Assembly (NCBI RefSeq): GCF_000403845.2
Contig: NZ_KE159568.1
Coordinates: 683,725-747,724 of the forward strand
Direction: 5' to 3'
Source: Eubacterium sp. 14-2
GTDB lineage: Bacteria; Bacillota; Clostridia; Lachnospirales; Lachnospiraceae
Length of the DNA: 64,000 nt
In this document: one piece after another, positions 17,716-27,877 of the stretch
Layout of the letters: each line of letters starts with the position of its first letter
Numbering within the stretch: the first letter of the stretch is position 1
Notes under the pieces: model-generated
The model's input: the letters and a program-made list of their open reading frames with translations, nothing else
Database searches by the model: none
What the model was told of the DNA's origin: nothing
Position numbers and translations under genes: made by a program

Positions 17716-20373
17716 TTAATTTTTTCCATTCATCTGGCTCAGACGTTCCTCCACCTGTGCCATCATCTGCTCATATTTCGCAAGTTTTTCTTTCTCTTCC
17801 TGCACTTTTGCCTCCGGAGCTTTGCTCAGGAATTTTTCATTGGAGAGCATTCCTCTGGAACGGGAGAGTTCTTTACTCAGACGTTCTTTTTCTTTCTGAA
17901 GGCGCTCTTTTTCTTTCTCAAAATCCACCAGATCTTCCAGCGGCAGATATACCACTGCTCCGGGAATTACCACAGAAACAGCATCTTCTCCGATTCCTGT
18001 TCTGTCTCTCTGTACATGTATTTCACTGGCTCCTGCCAGAAGGCTGTATGCCCTCTGCATGGTCCGGAACGTATTCTGCAGAGTTTCATCTTCGGTTACA
18101 ATGTATACATTTGCCTTTTTGCCGGGCTTTACATCCATATCCGTTCTGATATTGCGGATTCCCTTTACCAGATCCTTCACATGCTCCACTGCCTCTTCCG
18201 CTTCGGGGAACTGCCAGTCTTCCCTGAACTCCGGCCACCGGGACAGCATGATGGTATCTTCTTCCTCCTGTAGCGTGCAGAATATTTCCTCTGTAATAAA
18301 GGGCATATAAGGATGAAGCAGTTTCAGCGCCTGAATCAGCACCGTTTTAAGGGTCCACATTGCCACGCCTGCAGATTCCGGATTTTCGTCCTTCTTAAAG
18401 GTTCTTGTCTTTGAAATTTCAATATACCAGTCGCAGAATTCATCCCAGATGAAATCATACACCTTCTGCACAGCAATTCCAAGCTCAAATTTATCCATAT
18501 TTTCTGTCACATCTGCTGCCAGGGTATTTACTCTGGACAAAATCCATCTGTCCTCCGGCTCCAGTTCCGAAACAGAAGGCGTTTCCATTTTTCCTACGTC
18601 AGGATTCATCATGATAAATCTTGACGCATTCCATATTTTATTTGCAAAGTTCCGGGAAGATTCCACTCTTTCCCAATAAAAACGCATATCATTGCCTGGG
18701 GCATTTCCGGTTACCAGAGTCAGCCGCAGCGCGTCAGCACCGTATTTGTCAATTACTTCCAGGGGATCAATGCCGTTTCCGAGAGACTTGCTCATTTTCC
18801 TGCCCTGAGAATCACGAATCAGCCCATGGAACAGTACCGTATGGAAGGGTTTTTCTCCCATCTGTTCATAACCGGAAAAAATCATGCGGATAACCCAGAA
18901 GAAAATAATATCATATCCCGTTACCAGCACGTCGTTGGGATAGAAATAATCCAGCTCTTCTGTTTTTTCCGGCCAGCCCAGTGTGGAAAAGGGCCACAAT
19001 GCAGAGGAAAACCAGGTGTCCAGGGTATCTTCATCCTGCGTCATATGGCTGCAGCCGCATTTGGGGCATTTGCCGGGATTTTCTCTGGCAACCACAAGTT
19101 CCCCGCAGTCTGCACAGTAGTAAGCCGGAATCCGGTGTCCCCACCAGAGCTGTCTGGAAATACACCAGTCCCGGATATTGTCTGTCCAGTTAAAATATAT
19201 TTTTTCCATGCGCTCCGGCAAAAGGGTGATCTGGCCTTTTCGTACTGCCTCTGCCGCAGGCTGAATCAGTTCATCCATTTTCACAAACCACTGCTGTTTT
19301 ACCATGGGCTCCACCGTAGTATTGCAGCGGTCGTGGGTTCCCACATTATGAGAATGGGGTACAACTTTTACCAGAAGCCCCTGTTCTTCCAGTTCCTGCA
19401 CCATGCATTTTCTGGCTTCATAACGGTCCATGCCTTCATATTTTCCACCGTTTCTGTTGATGGTGGCGTCGTCGTTGAGCACATTAATTTCAGGCAGGTT
19501 ATGGCGTTTTCCCACCTCAAAGTCGTTGGGGTCGTGGGCCGGCGTAATTTTCACGCATCCTGTTCCGAATTCTTTATCCACATAGTGGTCCGCCACAACG
19601 GGAATTTCCCGGCCCACCAGCGGCAGAATCAGTGTTTTGCCGATAATATCCCTGTATCGCTCATCTTCCGGATTTACCGCTACCGCAGTGTCCCCCAGCA
19701 ATGTTTCCGGCCTGGTGGTGGCAATTTCCACAAACCTTCCTTCTTCTCCCTTTACGGGATAATTAATATGCCAGAAAAACCCGTCCTGTTCCTCATGTTC
19801 CACTTCCGCATCTGAAATGGAGGTTTTACATACGGGACACCAGTTTACAATCCTGGAGCCTTTGTAAATCAGGCCTTTTTCATATAATTTGATAAACACT
19901 TCCCGCACTGCATGGGAACATCCCTCGTCCATGGTAAAACGTTCTCTGTCCCAGTCTGCAGAAGATCCCATTTTCTTAAGCTGTTTTACAATTCTTCCGC
20001 CATATTCTTCTTTCCACTCCCAGACTTTTTCCAGAAATCCTTCCCGGCCCAGGTCCTTTTTGTCAATGCCCTGTGCTTTCAGGGATTCAATCACTTTTAC
20101 CTCGGTGGAAATGGAAGCATGGTCTGTTCCCGGCTGCCACAGAGCATTGTACCCCTGCATACGCCGGTAACGGATTAAAATATCCTGCATGGTGTTATCC
20201 AGGGCGTGGCCCATGTGGAGCTGTCCGGTAATATTAGGCGGAGGCATCACAATCGTAAAAGGTTTTTTGCTCCTGTCCACTTCCGCATGGAAATATTTAT
20301 TTTCTTCCCATTTCTGATAGAGACGGTCTTCAATAGACTTTGGATCATAGGTTTTGGCTAATTCTTTCTTCAT
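17716..20373 (-). CDS. valS: Valyl-tRNA synthetase
   Basis: 885 residues, class Ia. Charges tRNA-Val with valine. HIGH-type motif [17 protein letters not shown] near residue 47, KMSKS in [19 protein letters not shown], an editing domain with [17 protein letters not shown], a zinc-like CADCGELVV...CPKCGC pair, and a C-terminal coiled coil ([20 protein letters not shown]) typical of ValRS. RBS AAGGAG precedes the ATG. The leader contains a T-box riboswitch, so expression should rise when uncharged tRNA-Val accumulates. Confidence 0.98.
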   Translation of the reverse strand: MKKELAKTYDPKSIEDRLYQKWEENKYFHAEVDRSKKPFTIVMPPPNITGQLHMGHALDNTMQDILIRYRRMQGYNALWQPGTDHASISTEVKVIESLKAQGIDKKDLGREGFLEKVWEWKEEYGGRIVKQLKKMGSSADWDRERFTMDEGCSHAVREVFIKLYEKGLIYKGSRIVNWCPVCKTSISDAEVEHEEQDGFFWHINYPVKGEEGRFVEIATTRPETLLGDTAVAVNPEDERYRDIIGKTLILPLVGREIPVVADHYVDKEFGTGCVKITPAHDPNDFEVGKRHNLPEINVLNDDATINRNGGKYEGMDRYEARKCMVQELEEQGLLVKVVPHSHNVGTHDRCNTTVEPMVKQQWFVKMDELIQPAAEAVRKGQITLLPERMEKIYFNWTDNIRDWCISRQLWWGHRIPAYYCADCGELVVARENPGKCPKCGCSHMTQDEDTLDTWFSSALWPFSTLGWPEKTEELDYFYPNDVLVTGYDIIFFWVIRMIFSGYEQMGEKPFHTVLFHGLIRDSQGRKMSKSLGNGIDPLEVIDKYGADALRLTLVTGNAPGNDMRFYWERVESSRNFANKIWNASRFIMMNPDVGKMETPSVSELEPEDRWILSRVNTLAADVTENMDKFELGIAVQKVYDFIWDEFCDWYIEISKTRTFKKDENPESAGVAMWTLKTVLIQALKLLHPYMPFITEEIFCTLQEEEDTIMLSRWPEFREDWQFPEAEEAVEHVKDLVKGIRNIRTDMDVKPGKKANVYIVTEDETLQNTFRTMQRAYSLLAGASEIHVQRDRTGIGEDAVSVVIPGAVVYLPLEDLVDFEKEKERLQKEKERLSKELSRSRGMLSNEKFLSKAPEAKVQEEKEKLAKYEQMMAQVEERLSQMNGKN

Positions 20374-20426
20374 GCTGTTCTCCTTATGGTTTATTTCATT
20401 TCCGCCGCAGTATAATCACTGTTTAT

Positions 20427-20462
20427 ATCTTACAGGAACTCCGAAAAAATTTCCTGTAAGAT
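20427..20462. other. Hairpin between the T-box terminator and valS
   Basis: Arms ATCTTACAGGAA (20427-20438) and TTCCTGTAAGAT (20451-20462) form a perfect 12-bp stem, 53 bases ahead of the valS start. It is separate from the T-box terminator stem and is not needed by the standard model. The arm sequence matches hairpins beside both 79-base repeats. Confidence 0.6.
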
Positions 20463-20466
20463 AACA

Positions 20467-20735
20467 AACGCCCTTTACCACACCGGTAAAGGGCGACTTA
20501 TCGCGGTACCACCTTTATTTGTACTCTGTATGAAAAGCACATCTTGAAATCCTGTAACGGGGATGGGCCGGGAAAACCTACTGAAACCGATTCCTCGCTT
20601 CGTTCAGCTCTCCGGTTCAAAAGCTACCTTCCGCAATGCTTTCCTGAGACAGTCTTCCAGCTTATAAACTGCCCTCTCTGACAGGGGTGTTTTGCGTACT
20701 CCTCTTTCTCACAACCTTTGCATTCATATGATGTT
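20467..20735 (-). promoter_or_regulatory. T-box riboswitch leader of valS
   Basis: Reads on the minus strand. The conserved T-box core GGTGGTACCGCG is at 20502-20513. The terminator stem CGCCCTTTACC/GGTAAAGGGCG is at 20469-20479 and 20485-20495 (roles read on the minus strand). Stem I is rich in AGAGAG and GGAAAG-type internal-loop sequences at 20650-20720. A GUA codon at 20625-20627 in GAAGGTAGC is the likely Val specifier. Uncharged tRNA-Val should favour the antiterminator and allow valS transcription. Confidence 0.9.
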
Positions 20736-20741
20736 CTGTCC

Positions 20742-20770
20742 ATTGTAAAAGCTGGCGTCCAAATTGTCAA
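20742..20770 (-). promoter_or_regulatory. Sigma-A promoter of the valS T-box leader
   Basis: Minus strand: -35 TTGACA (20765-20770, perfect), 17-base spacer, -10 TACAAT (20742-20747). Predicted start near 20735, at the 5' side of the T-box leader. Confidence 0.75.
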
Positions 20771-20788
20771 GAGCTGTACTGAAATTTT

Positions 20789-21835
20789 TTACAAATCATG
20801 CAGATGTTCATGTTCCGTCAGCCGGTCGTGGGTATGCTCATGGAGCCCGGAGCCGCCGGTATGGACATGGGTATGGGTATGTCTGTGGGTATGCTCATGG
20901 CTATGCGCAAGTGTTCCATGCAGATGTTCATGGGTATGGGTATGTTCATGCTCATGGGTGTGCTGCAGGGCAATGGAATCCCGGATGGTCAGAACCGTAC
21001 TGGCAATCATCAGCGCCATTGCTCCCCAGAACCGCATACCTGGTTTTTCCCCTGGAAGCGCCATGCCAAGCGCCGCTCCCAGAAAAGGTGCTATGGAATA
21101 ATAAGCGCTGGTCTTTGCGGCTCCCAGATTTTTCTGGGCTGTTATGTAAAGTTTAATGCTCAGTCCGTAGGATATAAATCCCAACAGCAGGATGGCGCAG
21201 ATCCAGGGCAGCTTCGGCATATTTTCGCCCAGAATCAATGCCAGGACAAAACTGCCCAGCCCGGAAAAGCAGCCTTTTATCACCACAATCTCCGTAGAAC
21301 TTTTGTTGCTTATCATTCTGGTACAGTTGTTTTCAAATCCCCAGCAGACACAGGCTCCAAGAACCAGCAGAGAACCTGTATTCCAGGTAAATGCTCCATC
21401 TCCTTCAAAGCTGAGAATCATGCTGGCCGCGGTCACCATCAGAATGGACAGCCACAGTTTTGCGGATATGACTTCATGGAACAAAGCCAGCGCTATCACT
21501 GAAGTAGTTACGATTTCAAAATTATTCAGCAGAGATACATTAGCGGGACTGGTTCTGGCAATGCCCGCCATTAACAGTATGGGTGCGGCAATGTCCAGCA
21601 GCACCATGGCAATGGTCCAGGGCAGTTCTTTTCCGGTCAGGGGTTCCTGCCTGTCTGGTCTTCCCAAAAGCCGCTCTGCTTTTCCATACAGAGCCAGTCC
21701 AACGCCCGCACCAAAGTACAGAAACGCCGCCATCATAACTTCTCCCGCATGGTTTAAAAGCAATCTGGAAAGAGGGATATTTACGGCATACAGAGCGGCT
21801 GCTGCAAGGGCGCAGAGTGTTGCGGTTTTTTTCAC
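20789..21835 (-). CDS. EamA/DMT-family transporter with a His-rich C-terminal tail
   Basis: 348 residues. About ten membrane helices in two EamA halves (for example WTIAMVLLDIAAPILLMAGI, SPANVSLLNNFEIVTTSVIA, FLGAALGMALPGEKPGM). The last ~55 residues, from about 294 on, are dominated by His alternating with Thr, Glu and Ser (for example HEHTHTHEHLHG, THRHTHTHVHTGG), a likely metal-binding tail. DMT carriers export metabolites or drugs; the tail suggests metal sensing or transport, which is inference. It starts 15 bases after the TetR gene stop, so it is probably in the RND operon. Confidence 0.88.
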   Translation of the reverse strand: MKKTATLCALAAAALYAVNIPLSRLLLNHAGEVMMAAFLYFGAGVGLALYGKAERLLGRPDRQEPLTGKELPWTIAMVLLDIAAPILLMAGIARTSPANVSLLNNFEIVTTSVIALALFHEVISAKLWLSILMVTAASMILSFEGDGAFTWNTGSLLVLGACVCWGFENNCTRMISNKSSTEIVVIKGCFSGLGSFVLALILGENMPKLPWICAILLLGFISYGLSIKLYITAQKNLGAAKTSAYYSIAPFLGAALGMALPGEKPGMRFWGAMALMIASTVLTIRDSIALQHTHEHEHTHTHEHLHGTLAHSHEHTHRHTHTHVHTGGSGLHEHTHDRLTEHEHLHDL

Positions 21836-21850
21836 GTTGTCACCTCATTT

Positions 21851-22459
21851 TCAGACCAATATTTTTATAATACTGTCATAGACAAAGTTCCTGGCCTTCT
21901 CACGGTCCACATCCGCAAACAGTTCCTCATGGGTCAGATAAAAAGCATAGGACACAAACTGGGAAAGAATGGCGCTCCATACCCGGAACCCGTCCCGTTC
22001 CCGCACAAGCCCTTTGTCCGCGGCCAGTTCCAGCATTTTCCCGGTCATGTCCATGGCTGCGCCGCAGTCTTCCTTTCGCTTCACCAGCTCCTTCATAATA
22101 CCGCTGCCGCTTATGGTATCATCCCTTAAAATTCTTTCCAGCAGGGCAAACCCGCCATATTTCCTGTGGGTCGCCTCCAGCATATCCATCCCCTGAAAAA
22201 TAATTTCCTGGAAGCTCTGCCCATTTTCAATTAATTCCATGATAACAGCAACATGTTTTTCCGCCTCATACTGAATGGCGCCTACAATCATCTCCTCCTT
22301 TGTAGCAAAGTATTCGTAAGCGGTACCTTTTCCGATTCCGGCTTTCGCTGTGATTTCTGATACCTTTAAGGTACTCAGCTCCCGCCCGGAAGCAAACAGG
22401 TCCAGCACCGCTTCGTACATTGCCTTTACCTTTGGCGGATACAGTTTTTCTTCTTCCAT
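21851..22459 (-). CDS. TetR/AcrR-family repressor, probably of the RND operon
   Basis: 202 residues. The N-terminal HTH covers about residues 20-55 (LKVSEITAKAGIGKGTAYEYF), followed by a variable helical ligand domain. It lies 12 bases downstream of the RND permease gene and 15 bases upstream of the DMT gene. It therefore probably represses its own operon through the inverted repeat at 26534-26547 and responds to a pump substrate. Confidence 0.9.
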   Translation of the reverse strand: MEEEKLYPPKVKAMYEAVLDLFASGRELSTLKVSEITAKAGIGKGTAYEYFATKEEMIVGAIQYEAEKHVAVIMELIENGQSFQEIIFQGMDMLEATHRKYGGFALLERILRDDTISGSGIMKELVKRKEDCGAAMDMTGKMLELAADKGLVRERDGFRVWSAILSQFVSYAFYLTHEELFADVDREKARNFVYDSIIKILV

Positions 22460-22471
22460 GATACTCTTCCT

Positions 22472-25400
22472 CTATATTTCTTCCTCTACCATACTTTTCC
22501 TGCTGTAGAACAAATCATAGATGCAGGGCACTACCACCAGCGTCATTACCGTTCCATAAATCATCCCTCCGATGGTCACCACCGCCATGGGCCTGGACAT
22601 ATCGGAACCCATATCATTTCCAAAAGCAGTGGTAGACATGGCCAGTATAGTGGTCATGGCTGTCATCAGAATGGGCCGCAGACGGGTCTTTCCGGCAGTT
22701 ATAATGGCCTCCCGCTTCTCTGTTCCCTCTTTTCGAAGCTGATTGATATATTCTACCATAACAATACCATTATTTACAATAATTCCTACCAGCATAATAA
22801 ACCCAATCATGGAAATTATACTGATTTCACTGCCGGTAAAAAACAGGGCAAGAAATCCGCCGGTCAGGGCAAGAGGTATGGTAAACAGGATGATAAAGGG
22901 CGCTTTCAGAGACTGGAACTGTGCCACCATAATCAAATAGATAAATGCAATGGCCAACACCAGCATCAGCATCAGCTGTTCCATGGCTTCATTGATGCTC
23001 TCATCTTCTCCGGTCATTTTCATGGAATATCCTTCCGGCAGTTTATAATCCGCAATGGCCCTGTTCACTTCTTCTCCCACCAGTCCCACATTGTAACCTT
23101 CTCCGATTCCGGCGTTTACCGTTACATACCGCTCCTGTCCGTCACGGCTGATGGACGCCATACTTTCCATTTCCTCAAATTCCGCCACTTCAGAAAGGGA
23201 AATCTCAGATTTTTCCCCATTCTCTTTATCCGTATAAGTAAAGGTAATCTGTTTCAGAGATTCTCTGGAAGCGTCACTCTGCTCCACACTCTTCAGGAAC
23301 ACGTCATAATCTTTAATATCTGTGGAGATTGTCGCATCAGAAGTTTCCGTTTCCATATGTTCCTGGATCAGCTGATAAACCTGAGCCACTGTCATACCGT
23401 ACTTTGCGGCTTTTTCCTTATTTACAGTAATCCGCAGTTCCTTTTCCGACTCCTCCCCGCCGTCTGATACATCCACCGTTCCTTCTACTTCTGACACAAT
23501 CTCAGATACATCTTTGGCAATTTTCTGCAGTTTATCCAGATCCCGGCCTTTAATCTGCAGTGACAGTCCGGTTCCGGCCAGGGCTCCCATATCCATATTG
23601 GAACTGCTGATGCTGATTTCCCCGTCCATATCCTGAGTCATCTCTGTAATCTGTTTTGCAATTTCATCGTTGGTCAGTTTTTTGTCCTCTTTTAAAATGA
23701 TATAGAGCGTCACAGTATTGCTGTTTCCACTGCCTCCCATCATGCTGGAAGCAATTCCGCCGCCTCCTGCCATGGCGCCTATGGATTCCACATCTTCAAT
23801 GGTCTGAATCTGTTCCGTTACATCATCGGCAAGTTTACATGCCTTTTCAAAATCTGCCCCTTCCGGCGGCGTAACGGATACCGACATCTGAGTGCTTTCC
23901 ATATCCGGCATAAATGCAGTTCCTTTTGAAGCCGCTGCTCTGGCGCTGATTACCAGCAAAGCCACCATCCCCAGCAGAACCAGCAGTTTCAGACGGAGCA
24001 TTTTTTCCAGCAGGACGCCATATACTTCCTGGAACCGCTCAAACCAGGGATGTGTTGTCTCCTTTGTCTTTTTCAGCATTTTTGCTCCCATCATGGGTAC
24101 AAAGGTAAGCGCAATAATCAGGCTGGCCAGCAGGGAATAGGCAATGGTGAGCCCCATGTCCACAAAAAGCTGCCTTGTGATTCCTTCCGTAAATACAATG
24201 GGCGCAAACACACACACCGTTGTCAGAGTGGAAGCGGTAATGGCGCCGCTCACCTGTTTTGCTCCTTCCACCGCTGCCTTTCGGGCAGACAGTCCCTCAT
24301 TTCTCATACGGTAAATATTTTCAATCACCACAATGGAATTATCCACCAGCATACCAATGCCCAGCGCCAGTCCCGACAGAGAAATCAAATTCAGGGTAAC
24401 GCCGCTGAAATACATGAGCACCACCGCAAACACCACGGAAATCGGTATGGATACCGCAATAACCAGCGTGGGCCTGATATCCTTCAGAAACAGCAGCAGA
24501 ATCAGAATGGCAAGACCTGCACCGAAAATCATGTTGTTCAATACGGAATCCACAATCATGTCAATGTAAATCCCCTGGTCCATCAGCACAGATACTTCCA
24601 GATTTTCATTATTTTTCTTCATGCTTTCAAATTTATCATAAATCCGTTTTGTCACATCTCCGGTGGAGTATCCGGTCTGTTTTTCCACGGAAAGCATAAC
24701 GCTGGGCCTTCCGTTTAATCTGGCATAGGAATCGGCAGAATTATCCACCACCGCAATGTCGGCCACGTCTGACATGTGGATCACATCCACACCGTCCATG
24801 CCCAGGTCCATGAGCACCATGTCCTTCAGGGCGTCCACGCTGTCCACCGCGTCTCCCACACGCACCATGTAACGCTCTCCCTCATCGGTAATATAACCGG
24901 CCGGCATGGAAAAATTCTGGGCCGTCAGAATCCCCGTCAATGTTTCCATGGTCAGAATATTGTTCAGGTTTGCAGAATCATAGGCTTCCTTTTTTGTTTC
25001 CTCAAAGGACTCTTTGGATTCTTTCAGCTTTTCCTCACCGCTGGCAAGCTGCGCAGAAGCACTTCCCATTTCCACGGAACCTGTAATCTGGCTCTGATTC
25101 AGCGTAGCCAGTGTATCGTTAATGGTGGTTTTTCCTTCGGCCACACTCTGAAGCCCTGTCTCAATAGCTGCAATTCCGCCGTTGATCTGAATCAGCCCCT
25201 GCTCCGCCTGGGTGATGGTCTCAGATATATAAGATACCAGCTGTTTATCAGAAGCATTTTCTTTTAAGGTACTGCCCTCCTGGGAAGCCAGTTCTGATTT
25301 AATGGCCGAAAGGCCGCTTTCCACCTGAGCAAGCTGTTCCTGTAACTGCTCCTGCTGAGCCTGAAGCTGGCCAAGGCCTGCCTGTAACTGCTCCTGCTGA

Positions 25401-26503
25401 GCCTGGAGCTGGTCAATCTGTTCCTGTAACTGGGCTGCCTGCGCCTGAAGTTGCTGCACCTGTTCCTGCATCTGGGCTGCCTGCGCCTGTTCCAGAGCCT
25501 GCTGTATCTGAGCCAGGCCTGCCTGCGCCTGTTCCAGACCGGACTGCAGCTGTCCCTGCTGTGTTTCAAGTGTTTCCTTCTGTTTCTGCAGTTCTTCCAG
25601 TCCCTCTGTGAGCTTTTTCTTACCTTCTATCAGAGAATTTACCTGCTTTTGCAGCTCTTTTAAAGACTTTATGCCCTTTTCCGTATCAGATTTTGTCTCC
25701 CGCAGTTCCGCCAGCTTCGTGTTCAAATCTGCTTCTGTCTGGAACAGCTCGATTTTCTTATCATTTAACTGGTTCTGGGCATCACTGAGCTGACCTGCCA
25801 TCTCGGCCTGCCCGCTGCTCAGTTTATTTTTCCCGCTGCTGATTTCATCCTCTGCCGAATCCATCTTTTCTTCCGCATCGGAAAATTTCGCATCCAGCGA
25901 GGCAGTGATTTTCTCATTGACAGCATCAATCTTTTTCTGGCTTAACGTAACCTGGACGGATTCCTGAATCAGTCCCGTTCCGGTCACGGAAGCCACACCT
26001 TCCACACTCTCCAGTTCCGGTATCAGTTCTTTCTCCGTATAATCGCTGATCGCAAGGCTGTCCATGCCTTCCACTTCCATGGCCGCAATCATAATGGGCA
26101 TCATGTCGGGATTCAGCTTCATAATAATGGGATTGCCCACCGTCTCCGGCCAGTATCCGCTAATCTGATCCAGACTCTCCCGCATTTCCACGGTAATGGA
26201 ATCCATATTGGCTGTCTGCTCAAATTCCAGAACAACCATGGACATGTTGTTGGCAGAATTTGAACTGATATTCTTAATATTGGAGGTGCTGGCCATCGCC
26301 GCTTCTATGGGCTGAGTCACCGCGCTCTCCACCTGTTCCGGGCTGGCTCCCGGATATGTAGTAATCACAATCGCATAGGGAAGGTTGATGCTGGGCAGCA
26401 GATCCGTACTCATTTTGCTTAAGGATACCACTCCCAGAATGATAACCAGCACAATCCCCACAATTACAGTATAAGGTTTTTTCACACTGAACCTTGAAAA
26501 CAT
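22472..26503 (-). CDS. RND-family efflux permease (AcrB/HAE1-like) with a long coiled-coil insert
   Basis: 1343 residues. N-terminal FSVKKPYTVIVGIVLVIILG and TYPGASPEQVESAVTQPIE are typical RND starts. The two transmembrane blocks show LALGIGMLVDNSIVVIENIYR, LASLIIALTFVPMMGAKML, MLVGIIVNNGIVMVEYINQLR and KTRLRPILMTAMTTILAM. Between about residues 205 and 540 the first porter loop holds a Gln/Leu/Ala-rich coiled coil with repeated LQAQQEQLQ-type units; proteobacterial AcrB lacks it. ATG 26503 is used because GGAGG lies eight bases upstream. With no outer membrane, the coiled coil may replace the adaptor; this is inference. Confidence 0.92.
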   Translation of the reverse strand: MFSRFSVKKPYTVIVGIVLVIILGVVSLSKMSTDLLPSINLPYAIVITTYPGASPEQVESAVTQPIEAAMASTSNIKNISSNSANNMSMVVLEFEQTANMDSITVEMRESLDQISGYWPETVGNPIIMKLNPDMMPIMIAAMEVEGMDSLAISDYTEKELIPELESVEGVASVTGTGLIQESVQVTLSQKKIDAVNEKITASLDAKFSDAEEKMDSAEDEISSGKNKLSSGQAEMAGQLSDAQNQLNDKKIELFQTEADLNTKLAELRETKSDTEKGIKSLKELQKQVNSLIEGKKKLTEGLEELQKQKETLETQQGQLQSGLEQAQAGLAQIQQALEQAQAAQMQEQVQQLQAQAAQLQEQIDQLQAQQEQLQAGLGQLQAQQEQLQEQLAQVESGLSAIKSELASQEGSTLKENASDKQLVSYISETITQAEQGLIQINGGIAAIETGLQSVAEGKTTINDTLATLNQSQITGSVEMGSASAQLASGEEKLKESKESFEETKKEAYDSANLNNILTMETLTGILTAQNFSMPAGYITDEGERYMVRVGDAVDSVDALKDMVLMDLGMDGVDVIHMSDVADIAVVDNSADSYARLNGRPSVMLSVEKQTGYSTGDVTKRIYDKFESMKKNNENLEVSVLMDQGIYIDMIVDSVLNNMIFGAGLAILILLLFLKDIRPTLVIAVSIPISVVFAVVLMYFSGVTLNLISLSGLALGIGMLVDNSIVVIENIYRMRNEGLSARKAAVEGAKQVSGAITASTLTTVCVFAPIVFTEGITRQLFVDMGLTIAYSLLASLIIALTFVPMMGAKMLKKTKETTHPWFERFQEVYGVLLEKMLRLKLLVLLGMVALLVISARAAASKGTAFMPDMESTQMSVSVTPPEGADFEKACKLADDVTEQIQTIEDVESIGAMAGGGGIASSMMGGSGNSNTVTLYIILKEDKKLTNDEIAKQITEMTQDMDGEISISSSNMDMGALAGTGLSLQIKGRDLDKLQKIAKDVSEIVSEVEGTVDVSDGGEESEKELRITVNKEKAAKYGMTVAQVYQLIQEHMETETSDATISTDIKDYDVFLKSVEQSDASRESLKQITFTYTDKENGEKSEISLSEVAEFEEMESMASISRDGQERYVTVNAGIGEGYNVGLVGEEVNRAIADYKLPEGYSMKMTGEDESINEAMEQLMLMLVLAIAFIYLIMVAQFQSLKAPFIILFTIPLALTGGFLALFFTGSEISIISMIGFIMLVGIIVNNGIVMVEYINQLRKEGTEKREAIITAGKTRLRPILMTAMTTILAMSTTAFGNDMGSDMSRPMAVVTIGGMIYGTVMTLVVVPCIYDLFYSRKSMVEEEI

Positions 26504-26533
26504 ATGTTTGTCCTCCCATCCTGTCATTTTCCG

Positions 26534-26547
26534 ACCGACCAGTCAGT
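26534..26547. promoter_or_regulatory. Candidate TetR operator ahead of the RND operon
   Basis: Near-perfect inverted repeat ACCGAC-CA-GTCAGT: the halves ACTGAC and GTCGGT pair with one mismatch. It lies just downstream of the -10 box, where a bound repressor would block initiation. Confidence 0.6.
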
Positions 26548-26556
26548 TTCATGTTA

Positions 26557-26585
26557 ATTATAATCATAAGTCTTACAAAATTCAA
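26557..26585 (-). promoter_or_regulatory. Promoter of the RND-tetR-DMT operon
   Basis: Minus strand: -35 TTGAAT (26580-26585), 17-base spacer, -10 TATAAT (26557-26562). The predicted start falls within or beside the inverted repeat at 26534-26547. Confidence 0.65.
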
Positions 26586-26664
26586 TAAAAAAAGTATTAA
26601 ATTTGCGTCAGCTCTTCTGCACAAGAACAAATGCTTTTTTTAGACAATCCATCTTCATTGTCTA

Positions 26665-26693
26665 TTGATTCTGAAAGATTCCTTTTGTATTAT
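26665..26693 (+). promoter_or_regulatory. Promoter of the lipase-like gene
   Basis: -35 TTGATT (26665-26670), 17-base spacer, -10 TATTAT (26688-26693), about 80 bases ahead of the start codon. Confidence 0.5.
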
Positions 26694-26775
26694 TTTCCTG
26701 TAAATAATTGCAGGCGTGCTTTTCACAGATGAAAAGAAGCCACAGAGGGTATACGATTCATGAGGAGGAGAAAAC

Positions 26776-27600
26776 ATGAAAAAACTGATGCAGAAACTGG
26801 TATGTTTCACAATGATTCTGGCGCTGATGCCGACGCTCACTGTGCGGGCGGCTTCCCCGGAAGCAAAAGAAATCAAATTCACCAACGCATGTGACATGGC
26901 AGGTTACATCTATGCCGGCTACTATCACTGTTCTACCGCAGTAAACCCGGATTTTAACGGGCCTATCCACATTGTAAAGGCAGAACTTCACAACAACAAC
27001 CGGACCACACCGGTATATCTGGTGGGTATTTCCGGAACGGAACTGATTTTCAACCAGCCTACCAACATTATCACAGATCTTCGGTGCGGATTTGAAAAAG
27101 ACAATGTATATCTGCGGGAAATTGTCAATGTTATCTGCGACAATGTTCCGATTGGTTCCAACCTGATTATCACCGGCCACAGCCTCGGCGGTATGGAAGC
27201 GCAGCAGGTATCCGGAAATCTCAGGTTAAAATTAAGATATAATATTATGAATGTAATTTCCTTCGGTTCCCCGTTAATCACACCGGACGAACGGGAAGGC
27301 ACTCTGCGCCGCCTGGGCGACAAGGCAGACATTGTTCCTTACATGAGCATTAATTCCATTAACCGTCCGGTTCAGCAGATACTGGGACTGGAGCAGGAAG
27401 ACGGCGGTTATGGCGACGATTTTGCCGCTGCTCATATGAAGAGTTATCTGCGGGAAGACGTCTGGGGCGATTACGACGTACTGGGCTTTAAGGGCGGCAA
27501 TGCCACAATTACATTTTCTGAGCAGGTAAAAGGATATGGAGCTTACATTATCCCGTTTTTTAAAGATCTGCCCGTTATAGATTTAAGCCCCTGGAGCTGA
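26776..27600 (+). CDS. Secreted lipase-like alpha/beta hydrolase (class 3 lipase type)
   Basis: 274 residues. Signal peptide: MKKLMQKL, then a hydrophobic core (VCFTMILALMPTLTV) and an RAAS cleavage region near residue 26. The nucleophile elbow is LIITGHSLGGMEAQQVSGNL, with GHSLGG around residues 133-138. A following VISFGSPLI is typical of class 3 lipases, and a downstream Asp and His could complete the triad. RBS GAGGAGG precedes the ATG. Monocistronic by layout. Substrate unknown. Confidence 0.85.
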   Translation: MKKLMQKLVCFTMILALMPTLTVRAASPEAKEIKFTNACDMAGYIYAGYYHCSTAVNPDFNGPIHIVKAELHNNNRTTPVYLVGISGTELIFNQPTNIITDLRCGFEKDNVYLREIVNVICDNVPIGSNLIITGHSLGGMEAQQVSGNLRLKLRYNIMNVISFGSPLITPDEREGTLRRLGDKADIVPYMSINSINRPVQQILGLEQEDGGYGDDFAAAHMKSYLREDVWGDYDVLGFKGGNATITFSEQVKGYGAYIIPFFKDLPVIDLSPWS

Positions 27601-27630
27601 GCCAATAAATAATAAATATATAAAACATAC

Positions 27631-27667
27631 AGAAACCACAGAATTTTTGAAAAATTCTGTGGTTTCT
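27631..27667. terminator. Perfect hairpin after the lipase-like gene
   Basis: AGAAACCACAGAATTTTT pairs perfectly with AAAAATTCTGTGGTTTCT (27631-27648 with 27650-27667), only one base between the ideal arms, so the real loop is a few bases. No strong U-run follows. It probably ends the lipase transcript. Confidence 0.6.
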
Positions 27668-27877
27668 GCCATATTCCCGCAAACAACCTGCTGTTTCAGT
27701 ATAAAAACCGGATTTTCGGAAATGCTATTTCATACCATTGCCCTGCTGTTCTGAAAAAAATACATAATTTTCCATTCTGTTTTTATTTTTGTACACATAA
27801 AGCAGTTGAAAAAAAAAAAAAACATGTTACATTAGTAATCAGAAAGATTTTGAAAAATTTTAAGGAGGATTTATGCT

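Noticed and set aside
20798-21502. Plus-strand frame of 234 residues with a Met/Gly-rich start
   Set aside because: It is the shadow of the His-rich repeat and membrane helices of the DMT gene on the other strand. No RBS and no family look.
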